Of a stretch of DNA of 64,000 nt, positions 16,843-25,360 are shown in pieces; positions within the stretch are counted from its first letter, which is position 1, and each line of letters starts with the position of its first letter. Location of the stretch: assembly GCA_965262315.1 (NCBI GenBank), contig CBDHFJ010000105.1, positions 170,766-234,765 on the forward strand. Direction: 5' to 3'. The position numbers and the translations under genes were made by a program. Under the pieces are notes generated by a model. The model ran no database searches, was not told the DNA's origin, and was given only the letters and a program-made list of their open reading frames with translations. The DNA comes from JBCCFK01 sp965262315. Its GTDB lineage: Bacteria > Actinomycetota > Acidimicrobiia > Acidimicrobiales > UBA8592.

Positions 16843-17722
16843 CTATCCCAGCGTGCCGAGGAAGTCGGCCAGGGCTTGGCCGATCTCGTCGGGGCTGTCC
16901 TCCTGGATGAAGTGGTTGCCGGGCACGGTGACCTCGGTGAGGTTGGGCCACGAGCGCACGAAGTCGCGCTGGGGGCCGACGAGAATGGCGCCGGGGTCGG
17001 CGTTCACGAAGAGCTTGGGGACATCGGACGTCGGACAGCCAGTCGGCGTAGGCCTGCACGATCTCCACCACGTCGGCGGGTTCGCCCTCGATGGGGATCT
17101 GGCGGGGCCAGGTGAGCGTGGGGCGGCGGTGCTCGGGCTCGGTGAACGGGCGGCGGTACTCGTCGTGCTCCTCCTGCGTGAGGTCCCGCTGGATCGAGCC
17201 GGGGAGCACGGCCTCGACGAACAGGTTCTTGCCGATGACCATGTCCTCGCCTGCCTCGGACCGGAACCCCTGGAAGATGCCGCGGGCGGCCTCGGGCCAC
17301 TCGTCCCACGTGACTGGCCGGACGATCGCCTCCATGAAGCAGATGCCGGCCACGCGGTCGCGGTGGCGGTTGGCCCAGTCGAACCCGAGCGCCGAGCCCC
17401 AGTCGTGGATGACGAACACCACGTCGTCGCCGAGGTCCAGCTGGTCCAGCAGGCCGTCGAGATACTCGCGGTGGTGGACGAATCGGTACGAGTCGGGGCC
17501 GGTGTCGTCGAGCTTGTCCGAGTCGCCCTGGCCGATGAGGTCGGGCACGATGCAGCGGGCCTGGTCGGCCACGTGGGGCACGATGTTGCGCCACAGGTAC
17601 GACGATGTGGGGTTCCCGTGGAGGAAGACGACCGAGCGACCCTCGCCGCGCTCGTGGTAGGCCATCTGCTTGCCGTTGACGGTGGCGTACTGCTTGGTGA
17701 GGGAAGTGGCGTCGAGGGGCAT
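16843..17722 (-). pseudogene. Haloalkane dehalogenase, broken by one frameshift
   Basis: An alpha/beta-hydrolase of the LinB/DmbA type (HLD-II), which hydrolyses carbon-halogen bonds. The upstream frame carries the oxyanion segment HGNPTSSYLWRN, nucleophile HDWGSALG and catalytic acid EAIVRPVTWDEWP. After AYADWLSDV (about 17022-17036) the homology continues in another frame with DVPKLFVNADPGA and the catalytic His in VPGNHFIQEDSPDEIG, ending at 16843. One extra C in GACGTCCGATGTCCCC is enough to explain it. All catalytic residues survive across the two frames, so this is a very recent mutation or a sequencing error. Confidence 0.85.
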
Positions 17723-17769
17723 CGGATGGCTCCAGTCATCGAGAGTCGGGCGACGGGTGCGACGTTAAG

Positions 17770-17781
17770 TAGCGAGTGCTA
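17770..17781. promoter_or_regulatory. Candidate TetR operator in divergent promoter
   Basis: TAGC-GAGT-GCTA, a perfect 4-bp-arm dyad with a 4-nt centre inside the AT-richest part of the 83-bp region between the dehalogenase and the TetR gene. Position and form fit an operator of the TetR regulator encoded 25 nt downstream. Its right half resembles half of a CIRCE element by chance. Confidence 0.45.
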
Positions 17782-17805
17782 TCTTTGTCAACCGGAGATG
17801 TCCTG

Positions 17806-18393
17806 ATGGCTCGACCACCCAAGTACCGCGACGACGAGATCCTCGATCGTGCCCTCGAGTTGTTCTGGACGCGCGGCTGGTCGGCCACCTCGATTCGTGA
17901 GCTCGAGGCCCAGCTCGACGTGAAGGCACCGGCGATCTACCGCCGCTTCGGAAGCAAGGACGGTCTGTCCGAGGCGGTCCTGCAGCACTACGTGGACCGG
18001 GTGGTCCGCCGGCGAATCGAGAAGTACCTGCCGGACGACGGCGACCCGATGGCCAACATCCGGGAGTTCCTGGCCAGTGGGGTCCGGCCGGCGCCGGACG
18101 GCTCGCCGCTGATCGGCTGTCTGTTGACCACCACGGCCCTGGAGACGCCGGAGGTGTCACCAGGCCTCGCGGCGGCGCTGGCCTCGGGTCAGACCGTGAT
18201 CGAGGACGCCATCCGGCGCCAGCTCCAGCGGGCCCAGGAGGCCGGCACCCTGTCGCCGGGGCTGGGTGTCAACGAGGCCATCGCGCTGCTCACGCTCGCC
18301 TGGCACGGTCTCATGGTGCTGGCCCGCAGTGGCGAGGACCCCGCCGACCTGGCAAGGCGCGCCGATGCCGCGGTCGACGCCATCAGCGCCTGA
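17806..18393 (+). CDS. TetR/AcrR family transcriptional regulator
   Basis: A 195-residue repressor. The N-terminal helix-turn-helix is ILDRALELFWTRGWSATSIRELEAQLDV...IYRRFGSKDGL, the classic TetR_N pattern; the C-terminal ligand domain belongs to the TetR_C group with LTTTALE. ATG at 17806 chosen over the frame opening at 17776 because GGAG lies 9 nt upstream. It is divergent from the haloalkane dehalogenase and probably controls it. Confidence 0.88.
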   Translation: MARPPKYRDDEILDRALELFWTRGWSATSIRELEAQLDVKAPAIYRRFGSKDGLSEAVLQHYVDRVVRRRIEKYLPDDGDPMANIREFLASGVRPAPDGSPLIGCLLTTTALETPEVSPGLAAALASGQTVIEDAIRRQLQRAQEAGTLSPGLGVNEAIALLTLAWHGLMVLARSGEDPADLARRADAAVDAISA

Positions 18394-18411
18394 GAGATCC
18401 GAACCGGCCCG

Positions 18412-18651
18412 TCAGTGGTTGGGCGTGAGGCGGTAGACGCCGTCGCCGAGCTTCTCCATGTGGGCTTCGAGGCCGTACGCGAGGCCGGACAGGAAGTCGA
18501 GGCCTCGACGGTGGAGATGGCGGTCGGATTCGAACTCCACCGCGATCACGTAGCCGTCCATCAGGGCGTCGGCGGGCGCCTGGAGTCCGGCGAACTCGGT
18601 CACCACGAAGTGCCCGGGCGGCGGTGTCGCTGCAGCGAGGGCGGTACTCAT
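18412..18651 (-). CDS. SepF-like (DUF552) small protein
   Basis: A 79-residue protein whose C-terminal half reads RGLDFLSGLAYGLEAHMEKLGDGVYRLTP, close to the SepF core (DFxSGxxYxLxGxxxKIGxGxxxxTP). SepF tethers FtsZ to the membrane in Gram-positive bacteria. This one lacks the N-terminal amphipathic membrane anchor and linker of full SepF (about 150 residues), so it may act alongside another SepF. ATG at 18651; the longer upstream frame has shadow-like codon use. Confidence 0.62.
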   Translation of the reverse strand: MSTALAAATPPPGHFVVTEFAGLQAPADALMDGYVIAVEFESDRHLHRRGLDFLSGLAYGLEAHMEKLGDGVYRLTPNH

Positions 18652-18701
18652 GGCCCTCCGGTCTAGTCCGTCTGGCCCAGCGGCGCTAGGGCACCCCCGG
18701 C

Positions 18702-21068
18702 TCAGTCGCCTCGGCGAGAACGTTCCGCGCGCAGGTCGATCACCGGTGCCGCGGCGCCCGGTGCCTTGGGACCGGACTCGGGGTGTGGAGCCAACAGGGT
18801 CTGCAGCAGGGTGATGGCGCCGTGCTTGTCGAGCGGCTCGTTGCCGTTGCCGCACTTGGGGGACTGCACACAGCTCGGACAGCCATCGGCGCACGGGCAG
18901 TCCTCGAGCACACCGAGGGTGGCCTGGAGGTGTCGGTCGGCAGCCTCGAAGCCCAGCTCGGCGATGCCGGCGCCACCCTGGTAGCCGTCGTAGATGAAGA
19001 CCGTGGGCAACATGGTGTCGACGTGCAGTGCCGTGGACACACCGCCCACGTCCCAGCGATCGCAGATCGTGAACAGCGGCAGGATCCCGATGCCGGTGTG
19101 TTCGACCGCGTGCAGCGTGCCGGGCACGGCGCCGTCGGCCACCCCGGCGTCGGCCAGCAGTTCGGGGGTGAACGTGTACCAGAACGAGCGGGTCACGAGC
19201 TGTTGCGGCGGCAGCTCCAGCGTCTCGTTACCGAGAATCTTGCGGGTCCGGACGTCCTTGCGCTGGTAGCCGATGACCTGGGAGCGCACCTCGACCGCGC
19301 CGAGATGCAGCTCGGATCGCCCGACCGGCCGGACGTCATCGACCTCGAGGACCGAGATGTCCTTGTCGGTGCGGGCCTGGGTGTAGGTGTCGCCGTCGTC
19401 GGGTTCGACCACGGCGTCGTGGTTGTCGATGTCGAGGTCGAGCACCCGGTACGACTGGCCCCGATGCAGGTAGATGGCGCCGGGGTGGACCATCGAGAAC
19501 GCCCTGGCCTCGTCGACGGTGCCGACGAGGGTGCCGTCCTCGAGGGAGATGCGGTACTCGGCGCTGGAGCCGTTGCGCAGCCCGAGCTTGCGGCCGGGGA
19601 TGCCCCGGGCGGCCCACACGGCGATGGGTTCGTCGCCCCCGCCCCGCAACCGCCGGCGCCGGGTCTTGAGCTTGTCGGCCTGCACCAGGGCCCGGACGCC
19701 GTCGTCCAGGTCGTCGCCCCAGTAGCGGTGATCGTCGTGGCTCAGCGGGAGCTCGTACGCGGCGCAGGCGAGGTGAGGCTCGAGGATGAAGGGGTTACGC
19801 GGGTTGATGACCGCGGGCTCGGGAGATCGGCTGAACACCTCGGTGGGGTGGGCCATGAGGTAGCGGTCGAGCTGGTCCTCGCCGGCGACGAGCACCGACA
19901 CCGATTCCTGCCGCTGCCGGCCCGCACGGCCCGCCTGCTGCCACATCGATGCGATGGTCCCCGGGAAGCCGTTGAGCACGCAGGCGTCGAGGCCGCCGAT
20001 GTCGACGCCGAGCTCGAGCGCGCTGGTGGCAACCACCGCCTGGATGGCGCCGTCGAAGAGCTCGGCCTCGATCTCTCGGCGCTCGTCGGCGAGGTAGCCG
20101 CCTCGGTACGAGCGCACGGTGTCGTCCAGATCGTCGGGCAGCATGTCTCGGACGTGACCCGCCACCAGCTCGGTGCCCTTGCGGCTGCGACAGAAGGCGA
20201 TGGTCCGATGCCCGCCCTGCACGAGGCGCGAGACCATCGACGCGGTCTCGGCGTTGCCCGATGTACGGGCCCCGGTGGCCGCGTCGACCACGGGTGGGTC
20301 GAGCAGGGCGAACAGCCGTGGCCCCTGCGGTGAGCCGTCGTCGGTCACGGCGGTGACGGGGAGCCCACAGAGCTCGGAAGCCAGGCGTTCTGGTCGGCCG
20401 ATGGTGGCCGAGGTGAACACGAACGTGGGGTCCGACCCGTAGTGGGCGCACAGGCGACGCAAGCGGCGGAGCAGGTGGGCGAGGTTGGTCCCGAAGATGC
20501 CTCGCAGCACGTGCAGCTCGTCGATGACCACGTAGCGGAGCCGTCGCAGGAAGGTGTCCCAGCGGCCGTGGTGGGGAAGGACCCCTGCGTGGAGCATCTC
20601 GGGGTTGGTGAGGATGACGTTGGCGTTGTTGCGGACCCAACTGCGGTGGTCCTTGTCCGTGTCGCCGTCGTAGGTGGCGGCCACCACGCCGGGGAAGGCG
20701 AGCTCGCCCAGCGCCCGCAGCTGGTCCTGGGCCAGCGCCTTGGTGGGGAACAGGAGCATGGCCGTGGCGGGCCGGATGGGGTCGGCGATGGCCTCGGCGA
20801 TGGGGAGCTGGTAGCAGAGGGACTTTCCGGAGGCCGTGCCGGTGGCGATGGCGACCGAGGTGTCGCCGCGCAGGAGGTCGATGGCCTGAGCCTGGTGTGT
20901 CCAGAACGAGTCGAACGGCACCCGATCCCGAACGGCGTCTGGAAGTGGTCGGGCGAGTGGTGCGGTGCGCTCGGGGCGCGCCGGCAGGTGTTCCACGTGC
21001 ACGATGCGGCCGTCGTCGGCCAACTCGTCCAGAAGCACCTCGAGTGCGGTTCTCGCGACCAGCGCCAC
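18702..21068 (-). CDS. DEAD/DEAH-box helicase, MrfA/YprA type
   Basis: A 788-residue superfamily 2 helicase. Motif I is ATGTASGKSLCYQLP at about residue 75, motif Ia FPTKALAQDQ, motif II VIDELHVLRG (DEVH variant DELH), motif III FTSATIG and motif VI QQAGRAGRQ. A C-terminal DUF1998-type domain contains the four-Cys cluster CPCADGCPSCVQSPKCG. This architecture matches B. subtilis MrfA, a 3'-5' helicase in crosslink repair; the exact role here is inferred. It is divergent from the anti-sigma factor antagonist gene. Confidence 0.88.
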   Translation of the reverse strand: MALVARTALEVLLDELADDGRIVHVEHLPARPERTAPLARPLPDAVRDRVPFDSFWTHQAQAIDLLRGDTSVAIATGTASGKSLCYQLPIAEAIADPIRPATAMLLFPTKALAQDQLRALGELAFPGVVAATYDGDTDKDHRSWVRNNANVILTNPEMLHAGVLPHHGRWDTFLRRLRYVVIDELHVLRGIFGTNLAHLLRRLRRLCAHYGSDPTFVFTSATIGRPERLASELCGLPVTAVTDDGSPQGPRLFALLDPPVVDAATGARTSGNAETASMVSRLVQGGHRTIAFCRSRKGTELVAGHVRDMLPDDLDDTVRSYRGGYLADERREIEAELFDGAIQAVVATSALELGVDIGGLDACVLNGFPGTIASMWQQAGRAGRQRQESVSVLVAGEDQLDRYLMAHPTEVFSRSPEPAVINPRNPFILEPHLACAAYELPLSHDDHRYWGDDLDDGVRALVQADKLKTRRRRLRGGGDEPIAVWAARGIPGRKLGLRNGSSAEYRISLEDGTLVGTVDEARAFSMVHPGAIYLHRGQSYRVLDLDIDNHDAVVEPDDGDTYTQARTDKDISVLEVDDVRPVGRSELHLGAVEVRSQVIGYQRKDVRTRKILGNETLELPPQQLVTRSFWYTFTPELLADAGVADGAVPGTLHAVEHTGIGILPLFTICDRWDVGGVSTALHVDTMLPTVFIYDGYQGGAGIAELGFEAADRHLQATLGVLEDCPCADGCPSCVQSPKCGNGNEPLDKHGAITLLQTLLAPHPESGPKAPGAAAPVIDLRAERSRRGD

Positions 21069-21175
21069 CGCGCAAGCGTAGGTGGTGGGAGTGACGAATC
21101 ACAGCGGCGGAATTACGGTGCTGTCACCGTCGGGATGCGCAGCGGTCGCCGGCCCGATCGCTTACGCTGAGCAGC

Positions 21176-21520
21176 GTGTTGTTGACGGTCGGGATCGCGC
21201 AGTCGGGTAGCTGGACCGTCCTGTCCGTGCGCGGCGAGATCGACATGGCCACCTGCCCGCAACTGCGCCAGGAGATCGTCAATCAGATCAGCGGCGGCAA
21301 CACGCAGCTCGTGGTCGATCTCGGCGGTGTCGAGTTCATCGACTCCACCGGGCTCGGAGTCCTGATCGGCGGACTCAAGCGCGCCCGCAGCCACGGCGGC
21401 GACCTCCGCGTCAGTCGGGTGGGCGAGCGCCTCGAGAGGATGTTCGACCTCACGGGCCTGGGCGACGTGCTGGCCGTGGTCGATCCCGCCGACCCCGAAC
21501 GGGCGCTGGGGGCGGCGTGA
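21176..21520 (+). CDS. STAS-domain anti-sigma factor antagonist
   Basis: A 114-residue STAS protein of the SpoIIAA/RsbV type with the phosphorylatable serine in EFIDSTGLGVLIG (about residue 57). It would bind and neutralise the partner-switching kinase encoded next, freeing a sigma factor. GTG start at 21176. Its stop overlaps the kinase gene start by GTGA. Confidence 0.9.
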   Translation: MLLTVGIAQSGSWTVLSVRGEIDMATCPQLRQEIVNQISGGNTQLVVDLGGVEFIDSTGLGVLIGGLKRARSHGGDLRVSRVGERLERMFDLTGLGDVLAVVDPADPERALGAA

Positions 21521-21972
21521 CCGAGCAGAAGCCCACCGGCGGCATCAGCCTCGCCATCCCCGCTCAGCCGGAGTACCTGTCACTCGTGCGTGCGGTGGTT
21601 GCCGCAGCGGCCGCGCTCGATCCGGGACTCGGCGACGCTCGCATCGAGGACCTGCGGGTCGCCGTGTCCGAGGCCACCACCAACGCCATCGAGGCCCACG
21701 CCAACCTCGGGTCCGACGAGCGGATCACCATTCGGTGCGATCTGGCCGACGACCGCATCGAGGTGGAAGTCCAGGACCACGCCTCCACCGACTTCGAGCC
21801 GGAGACGCTGGAGACGCCGGCCCCGCTCGATGCCCCCGGGCGGCTCGACTACGAGGGCGGGTTCGGTATTCCGCTCATGCGGGTCCTGGCCGACGAGATG
21901 AAGATCCGGTCGCTCGAACACGGCACGGCCGTGCAGCTCGTCGTCTACGCCTCGCCCACCGCCAAGGACTGA
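21517..21972 (+). CDS. RsbW/SpoIIAB-like anti-sigma factor kinase
   Basis: A 151-residue HATPase_c_2 protein. The N box is RVAVSEATTNAIEAHAN; the G1 region is QDHASTDFEP, weaker than the canonical DxGxG; the G2 region is EGGFGIPLMRVLADEM. It would hold a sigma factor and phosphorylate the upstream STAS antagonist. GTG start at 21517. No sigma gene lies beside it; the factor at 2173 is not a known target. Confidence 0.85.
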   Translation: MTEQKPTGGISLAIPAQPEYLSLVRAVVAAAAALDPGLGDARIEDLRVAVSEATTNAIEAHANLGSDERITIRCDLADDRIEVEVQDHASTDFEPETLETPAPLDAPGRLDYEGGFGIPLMRVLADEMKIRSLEHGTAVQLVVYASPTAKD

Positions 21973-21975
21973 GAG

Positions 21976-22563
21976 CTGAGCGGCGGCAGCGAGCCCGAGC
22001 TGGTCTGGTACGTCTCGTACGGCTCGAACCTGTCGAGCGAGCGCTTCCGCTGCTACCTCGAGGGCGGGACCGCGCCGGGTCGCACCCGGGCGCAGGTTGG
22101 TGCGCGGGACCGATCCCTCTGGCGCGAGACGCGCGGCGTGACGCTGCCGCATCGGCTGGTGTTCGCCGGCGATGCCAGGGGTTGGGGCGGCGGAGGGGTC
22201 GCCTTCGTGGACCCGGTCGCCACGGCGGCTCGAACGCTGGGTCGGGCCTACCTGATCACCGTCGAGCAGTTCCAGGACGTGTTGGCGCAGGAGTCGGGTC
22301 GTGCGGTCGGTTCCGAGGTCGATCTCGACGGTGTGCTCGGTGGCGGCAGCGCCGTCCTGGGCGATGGCAACTACGACCGAGTGCTCCACGTCGGGGGCGT
22401 CGGTGCGCCGATGCTGACGTTCACCACCCCGCGCCCGGTCGACACGCTGGCGCTGAACGCGCCCGGTCCCGCCTATCGGGAGACGATCGTGACCGGCGTC
22501 ATCGAGGCCCACGGCCTGGATCGGGCCGATGCCGACCGGTACGTGACCGACCACGGCGGCTGA
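21976..22563 (+). CDS. Gamma-glutamylcyclotransferase-like protein with CTG start
   Basis: The conserved N-terminal motif WYVSYGSNLSSERF (the YGSNL loop of gamma-glutamylcyclotransferase-like proteins) is fully in frame from 21976, yet there is no ATG, GTG or TTG before it: the first is GTG at 22138, which would cut the fold in half. The previous gene stops in the same frame at 21970-21972. CTG at 21976 has AAGGA 7 nt upstream and gives 195 residues. This is the best-supported start; a selenocysteine read-through fusion is the less likely alternative. The reaction is uncertain. Confidence 0.68.
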   Translation: MSGGSEPELVWYVSYGSNLSSERFRCYLEGGTAPGRTRAQVGARDRSLWRETRGVTLPHRLVFAGDARGWGGGGVAFVDPVATAARTLGRAYLITVEQFQDVLAQESGRAVGSEVDLDGVLGGGSAVLGDGNYDRVLHVGGVGAPMLTFTTPRPVDTLALNAPGPAYRETIVTGVIEAHGLDRADADRYVTDHGG

Positions 22564-22611
22564 CACCCCCCCCGCCCACGGTCGTGTGCCCGCCGCCGGT
22601 ACGGTGGCCGG

Positions 22612-23121
22612 GTGGACGAGATGGACGACGTCACCCTGGCGAAGCCAGACGAGCTCTTGGCCCTGCACGACGTGACCGAGCGGCTCTTCGCCACGCTGCG
22701 CGACTGGTTCGAGGTGGGGTCGGCCGTCAGCATCGACCTGCAGTCGGTGGACTCGGCGGTCTCGGAGATGGGCGACCCCGTGATGATCGCGGCGATGGCG
22801 ATGCGCAAGCTGCAGGCGCTCCGCCTGATCTCGACCCCCGGTGTGCGGACCTCGACCGATGTGGTCATCGCCATCGTGAACGACATCGACCGGGCGCTGC
22901 TGCAGGCCCCCAGCATGTATCTGGCCCGTCGGGCCGAGACGACGGACTGGGATGCGGCGCTGGCGTCGCTGGGCCAGAACGAGGATCCCGACGACGTCCC
23001 GCTCGAGGCCGGCGACGCCGACCCCGAGATCGAGGAGTTCCAGGTCCAACACAACGCGTTGCATCACGCGGTCCACGCGGTCGTCGAGGCCGCCGACGGC
23101 GAGATCCGCTACTTCGAATAG
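22612..23121 (+). CDS. Hypothetical acidic protein
   Basis: A 169-residue acidic, alpha-helical protein with no recognised domain, signal peptide or membrane segment. GTG at 22612 or ATG at 22621 could start it; neither has a strong Shine-Dalgarno. It is separated by 48 bp, including a C8 run, from the gene before it and faces the oxidoreductase gene convergently. Confidence 0.68.
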   Translation: MDEMDDVTLAKPDELLALHDVTERLFATLRDWFEVGSAVSIDLQSVDSAVSEMGDPVMIAAMAMRKLQALRLISTPGVRTSTDVVIAIVNDIDRALLQAPSMYLARRAETTDWDAALASLGQNEDPDDVPLEAGDADPEIEEFQVQHNALHHAVHAVVEAADGEIRYFE

Positions 23122-23143
23122 CGCCACCGGCGGCGGTGCGGGG

Positions 23144-23983
23144 TCAGACGTCCGCGGCGGCCAGGATGTCGGCGAAGGCCTCGCCGCAGCGGAGCCAGCC
23201 CTCCAGCGTCCGTTGGCGCGGTTCGGCGACCAGGTGCTGGACGCCGATCTCGGCGTACTCCTCGAGTTCGGCGACGATGAGGTCCCGGTCGTCCTCCAGC
23301 GCGTCCCACCGGGTCCGCATCGAGATGGTGAAGGCCTCGTCGGGCCGGTCGGCGCGGAGGCGCTCCACGATCGCACGCGTGTCGGCGGGGGTCCGGAAGG
23401 CACCGTGCCAACCGTCGCCCGTCGAGATCGCCCGCCGATACACCACCTCGCTGTGGCCGCCGATCCAGATCGGGATCGGCTGGTCGGGCTGTGGCTTGGC
23501 CCGCATGTCACGGACGAACACGCCGTGCAGCGGCGCCTCGGCGTCGATGGGATCGTCGGTCCAGGACGCCCGCATGAGGTCGATCGCCTCGTCGAGGCGC
23601 GGGCCACGGTCGGCGAAGGGCATGCCCAGGGCCTCGAACTCGGGCTCCATCCATCCGGCGGCGGCGCCGAGGATGATCCGGCCGCCGGTCATCACGTCCA
23701 ACGATGCGAGCTGTTTGGCCAGCACCAGCGGTTGCCGCATCGTGACCACCAGGACGGTCGTGCCGATGCGGACCCGGTCGGTCACGGCGGCGGCGATGCC
23801 CATGGCCACGATCGGTTCGTGGATGTAGGCCGACGGCGGGTAGTCGCGTTCGCGCGGCACGATCACGTGGTCCGACACCCACACGTCGTCGAACTCGAGC
23901 TCCTCGGCCTGGCGCGCCGCCGCGATGATCGCGTCGCGCGACGCCGCCGGCCCCGCCTGGGGCAGGTGGATGCCGAAGCGCAT
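23144..23983 (-). CDS. LLM-class (luciferase-like) F420-type oxidoreductase
   Basis: A 279-residue TIM-barrel protein of the luciferase-like monooxygenase superfamily: MRFGIHLPQAGP..., DDVWVSDHVIVP, RVRIGTTVLVVTMRQPLVLAKQLASLD and GGRIILGAAAGWMEPEF are the family motifs. Actinobacterial members of this TIGR03619-like type use F420 or flavin; the substrate is unknown. ATG at 23983 begins at the family N-terminus and shares a base with the stop of the hydrolase gene upstream (TGATG). Confidence 0.88.
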   Translation of the reverse strand: MRFGIHLPQAGPAASRDAIIAAARQAEELEFDDVWVSDHVIVPRERDYPPSAYIHEPIVAMGIAAAVTDRVRIGTTVLVVTMRQPLVLAKQLASLDVMTGGRIILGAAAGWMEPEFEALGMPFADRGPRLDEAIDLMRASWTDDPIDAEAPLHGVFVRDMRAKPQPDQPIPIWIGGHSEVVYRRAISTGDGWHGAFRTPADTRAIVERLRADRPDEAFTISMRTRWDALEDDRDLIVAELEEYAEIGVQHLVAEPRQRTLEGWLRCGEAFADILAAADV

Positions 23984-24714
23984 CAGCGCAGGTTGCGGTC
24001 GAACAGGCTGTGGAGCCGGGCCCAGTGGCGCTCGGCCGCCGGCTTGTCGAACAGCCCCGCACGCGTCGGGAATGCGAACCCATGGTGGGTGCCGGGGTAC
24101 CACTCGACCCGGCCGTTGACACCTGAGGTCTCGATGGCCTCCTCGACTGCGGCGATCATCTCCGGCGGCGCGTACTCGTCGGTCTCGGCGGCGGCGACGT
24201 AGATCTCGCCGGCGGTCTGCGGGAAGCCGAGGTGCGGCGAGTCGTCGGCGTCCACCGCCAGGCGGACGCCGTACACCGACGCCGCGGCCTTCACCCGGTC
24301 GGGGTACGCGGCGGCCACGGCCAGCGAGAACGGGCCGCTCATGCAGTAGCCCACGCAGCCGATGCCGGATGCGTCGGCGTCGTCCTCGCCGTCGACGAAG
24401 TCGATCATCGCCTGGGTGTCGGACACGATCATGCGGTTCGAGAGCTTCATCATCAGCTCGAACATCTCGTCGCGGTTCGAGCCCGTCTCGAAGTCCAGGA
24501 CGAACTCGTCGGTGGTCCGGTAGTAGAGGTTGGGCAGCACGACGTAGTAGCCGGTGGTGGCGATGCGCCGGGCCATGTCGTGGAGCTCCTCACGCTTGCC
24601 GGGCGCGTCCATGTAGAAGAACACCACCGGGAACGGCCCACCCTCGTCGGGTCGGGTGGTGAAGGCGCTCATGGTGCCGTCGGCGGTCTGGATGGGCACT
24701 TCTGCTTCGATCAT
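23983..24714 (-). CDS. Dienelactone hydrolase family protein
   Basis: A 243-residue alpha/beta hydrolase with Cys nucleophile in GYCMSGPFSLAVA (about residue 117), Asp in the ETDEYAPP region and His in GTHHGFAFP: the Cys-Asp-His triad of dienelactone hydrolases. The natural substrate is not shown; there are no aromatic-degradation genes beside it. ATG at 24714 with GAGGAG upstream. Coupled to the luciferase-like gene. Confidence 0.9.
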   Translation of the reverse strand: MIEAEVPIQTADGTMSAFTTRPDEGGPFPVVFFYMDAPGKREELHDMARRIATTGYYVVLPNLYYRTTDEFVLDFETGSNRDEMFELMMKLSNRMIVSDTQAMIDFVDGEDDADASGIGCVGYCMSGPFSLAVAAAYPDRVKAAASVYGVRLAVDADDSPHLGFPQTAGEIYVAAAETDEYAPPEMIAAVEEAIETSGVNGRVEWYPGTHHGFAFPTRAGLFDKPAAERHWARLHSLFDRNLR

Positions 24715-24773
24715 CGGCTGCTCCTCGCGGTCCGCCGTGAACCTAGTCCCGCACGATGGCGAGCGAGCGCTGA

Positions 24774-25268
24774 TCAGCGCCAGATGACCACGTCGTCCAG
24801 CGGGTGGCGGGGATGCGACCGGCGGTCGCCCTCGGCCGCGGCCGGATGGCCGAGCACGACGGCCATCAGCACGTCGTAGGCCTCGTCGAGGCCGAGCAGG
24901 GTGCGGGCGTCGTCGGATCGGTGGATCGTCACCGGGCAGCTCGCGAGCCCCTCGGCGTGGGCCGACACCATCAGGTTCTGGCACACCCGGCCCACGTCGA
25001 ACTGGGTGCGCACCCCGGCGTCGCGGTCGACCGCCACCGCGACCACCACGGGCGCGGTGTGGATCCAGTCGCAGTAGTCGCCGCACCGGCCGAGCGCCTG
25101 CTGGTCGTCCGTGTCGGTCAGCACGACCATCCGGATCGGTTGGCGATTCTTGGCGCTGCCGGCCATGCGGCCGGCGTTGAGTACCTTGCGGAGCAGATCG
25201 GTCTCGATTTCTTCCTCGCGGAAGCTTCTCGTGTCGCGTTTGGTGACGATGGCCTGGTAGGCGTCCAT
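24774..25268 (-). CDS. Nitroreductase family flavoprotein
   Basis: A 164-residue FMN-binding nitroreductase-fold protein: MDAYQAIVTKRDTRSF (FMN phosphate-binding Arg), AGSAKNRQPIRMVVL and DVGRVCQNLMVSAHAEGLAS are characteristic. It is short, like the actinobacterial group that reduces quinones or acts on F420-related substrates; reaction unknown. Divergent from nhaA. Confidence 0.86.
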   Translation of the reverse strand: MDAYQAIVTKRDTRSFREEEIETDLLRKVLNAGRMAGSAKNRQPIRMVVLTDTDDQQALGRCGDYCDWIHTAPVVVAVAVDRDAGVRTQFDVGRVCQNLMVSAHAEGLASCPVTIHRSDDARTLLGLDEAYDVLMAVVLGHPAAAEGDRRSHPRHPLDDVVIWR

Positions 25269-25360
25269 GGACGCATCATCCCAGACCGCTGCTCCATCTG
25301 GCCGATTCCTGTCGTCCCCGGCGTACCCTTCCTGGCGACCCGACCCGGTTTCGTTCGTTC

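Noticed and set aside
17774..17781. CIRCE/HrcA half-site (GAGTGCTA)
   Set aside because: The matching TTAGCACTC half at 9-nt spacing is absent; the symmetric TAGC-N4-GCTA fits the adjacent TetR gene better.
21517..22563. Selenocysteine read-through joining the anti-sigma kinase to the YGSNL protein
   Set aside because: The TGA at 21970 is in frame and tRNA-Sec exists, but both halves look like separate complete proteins and AAGGA plus CTG explain the second start; no SECIS-like hairpin stands out after the TGA.
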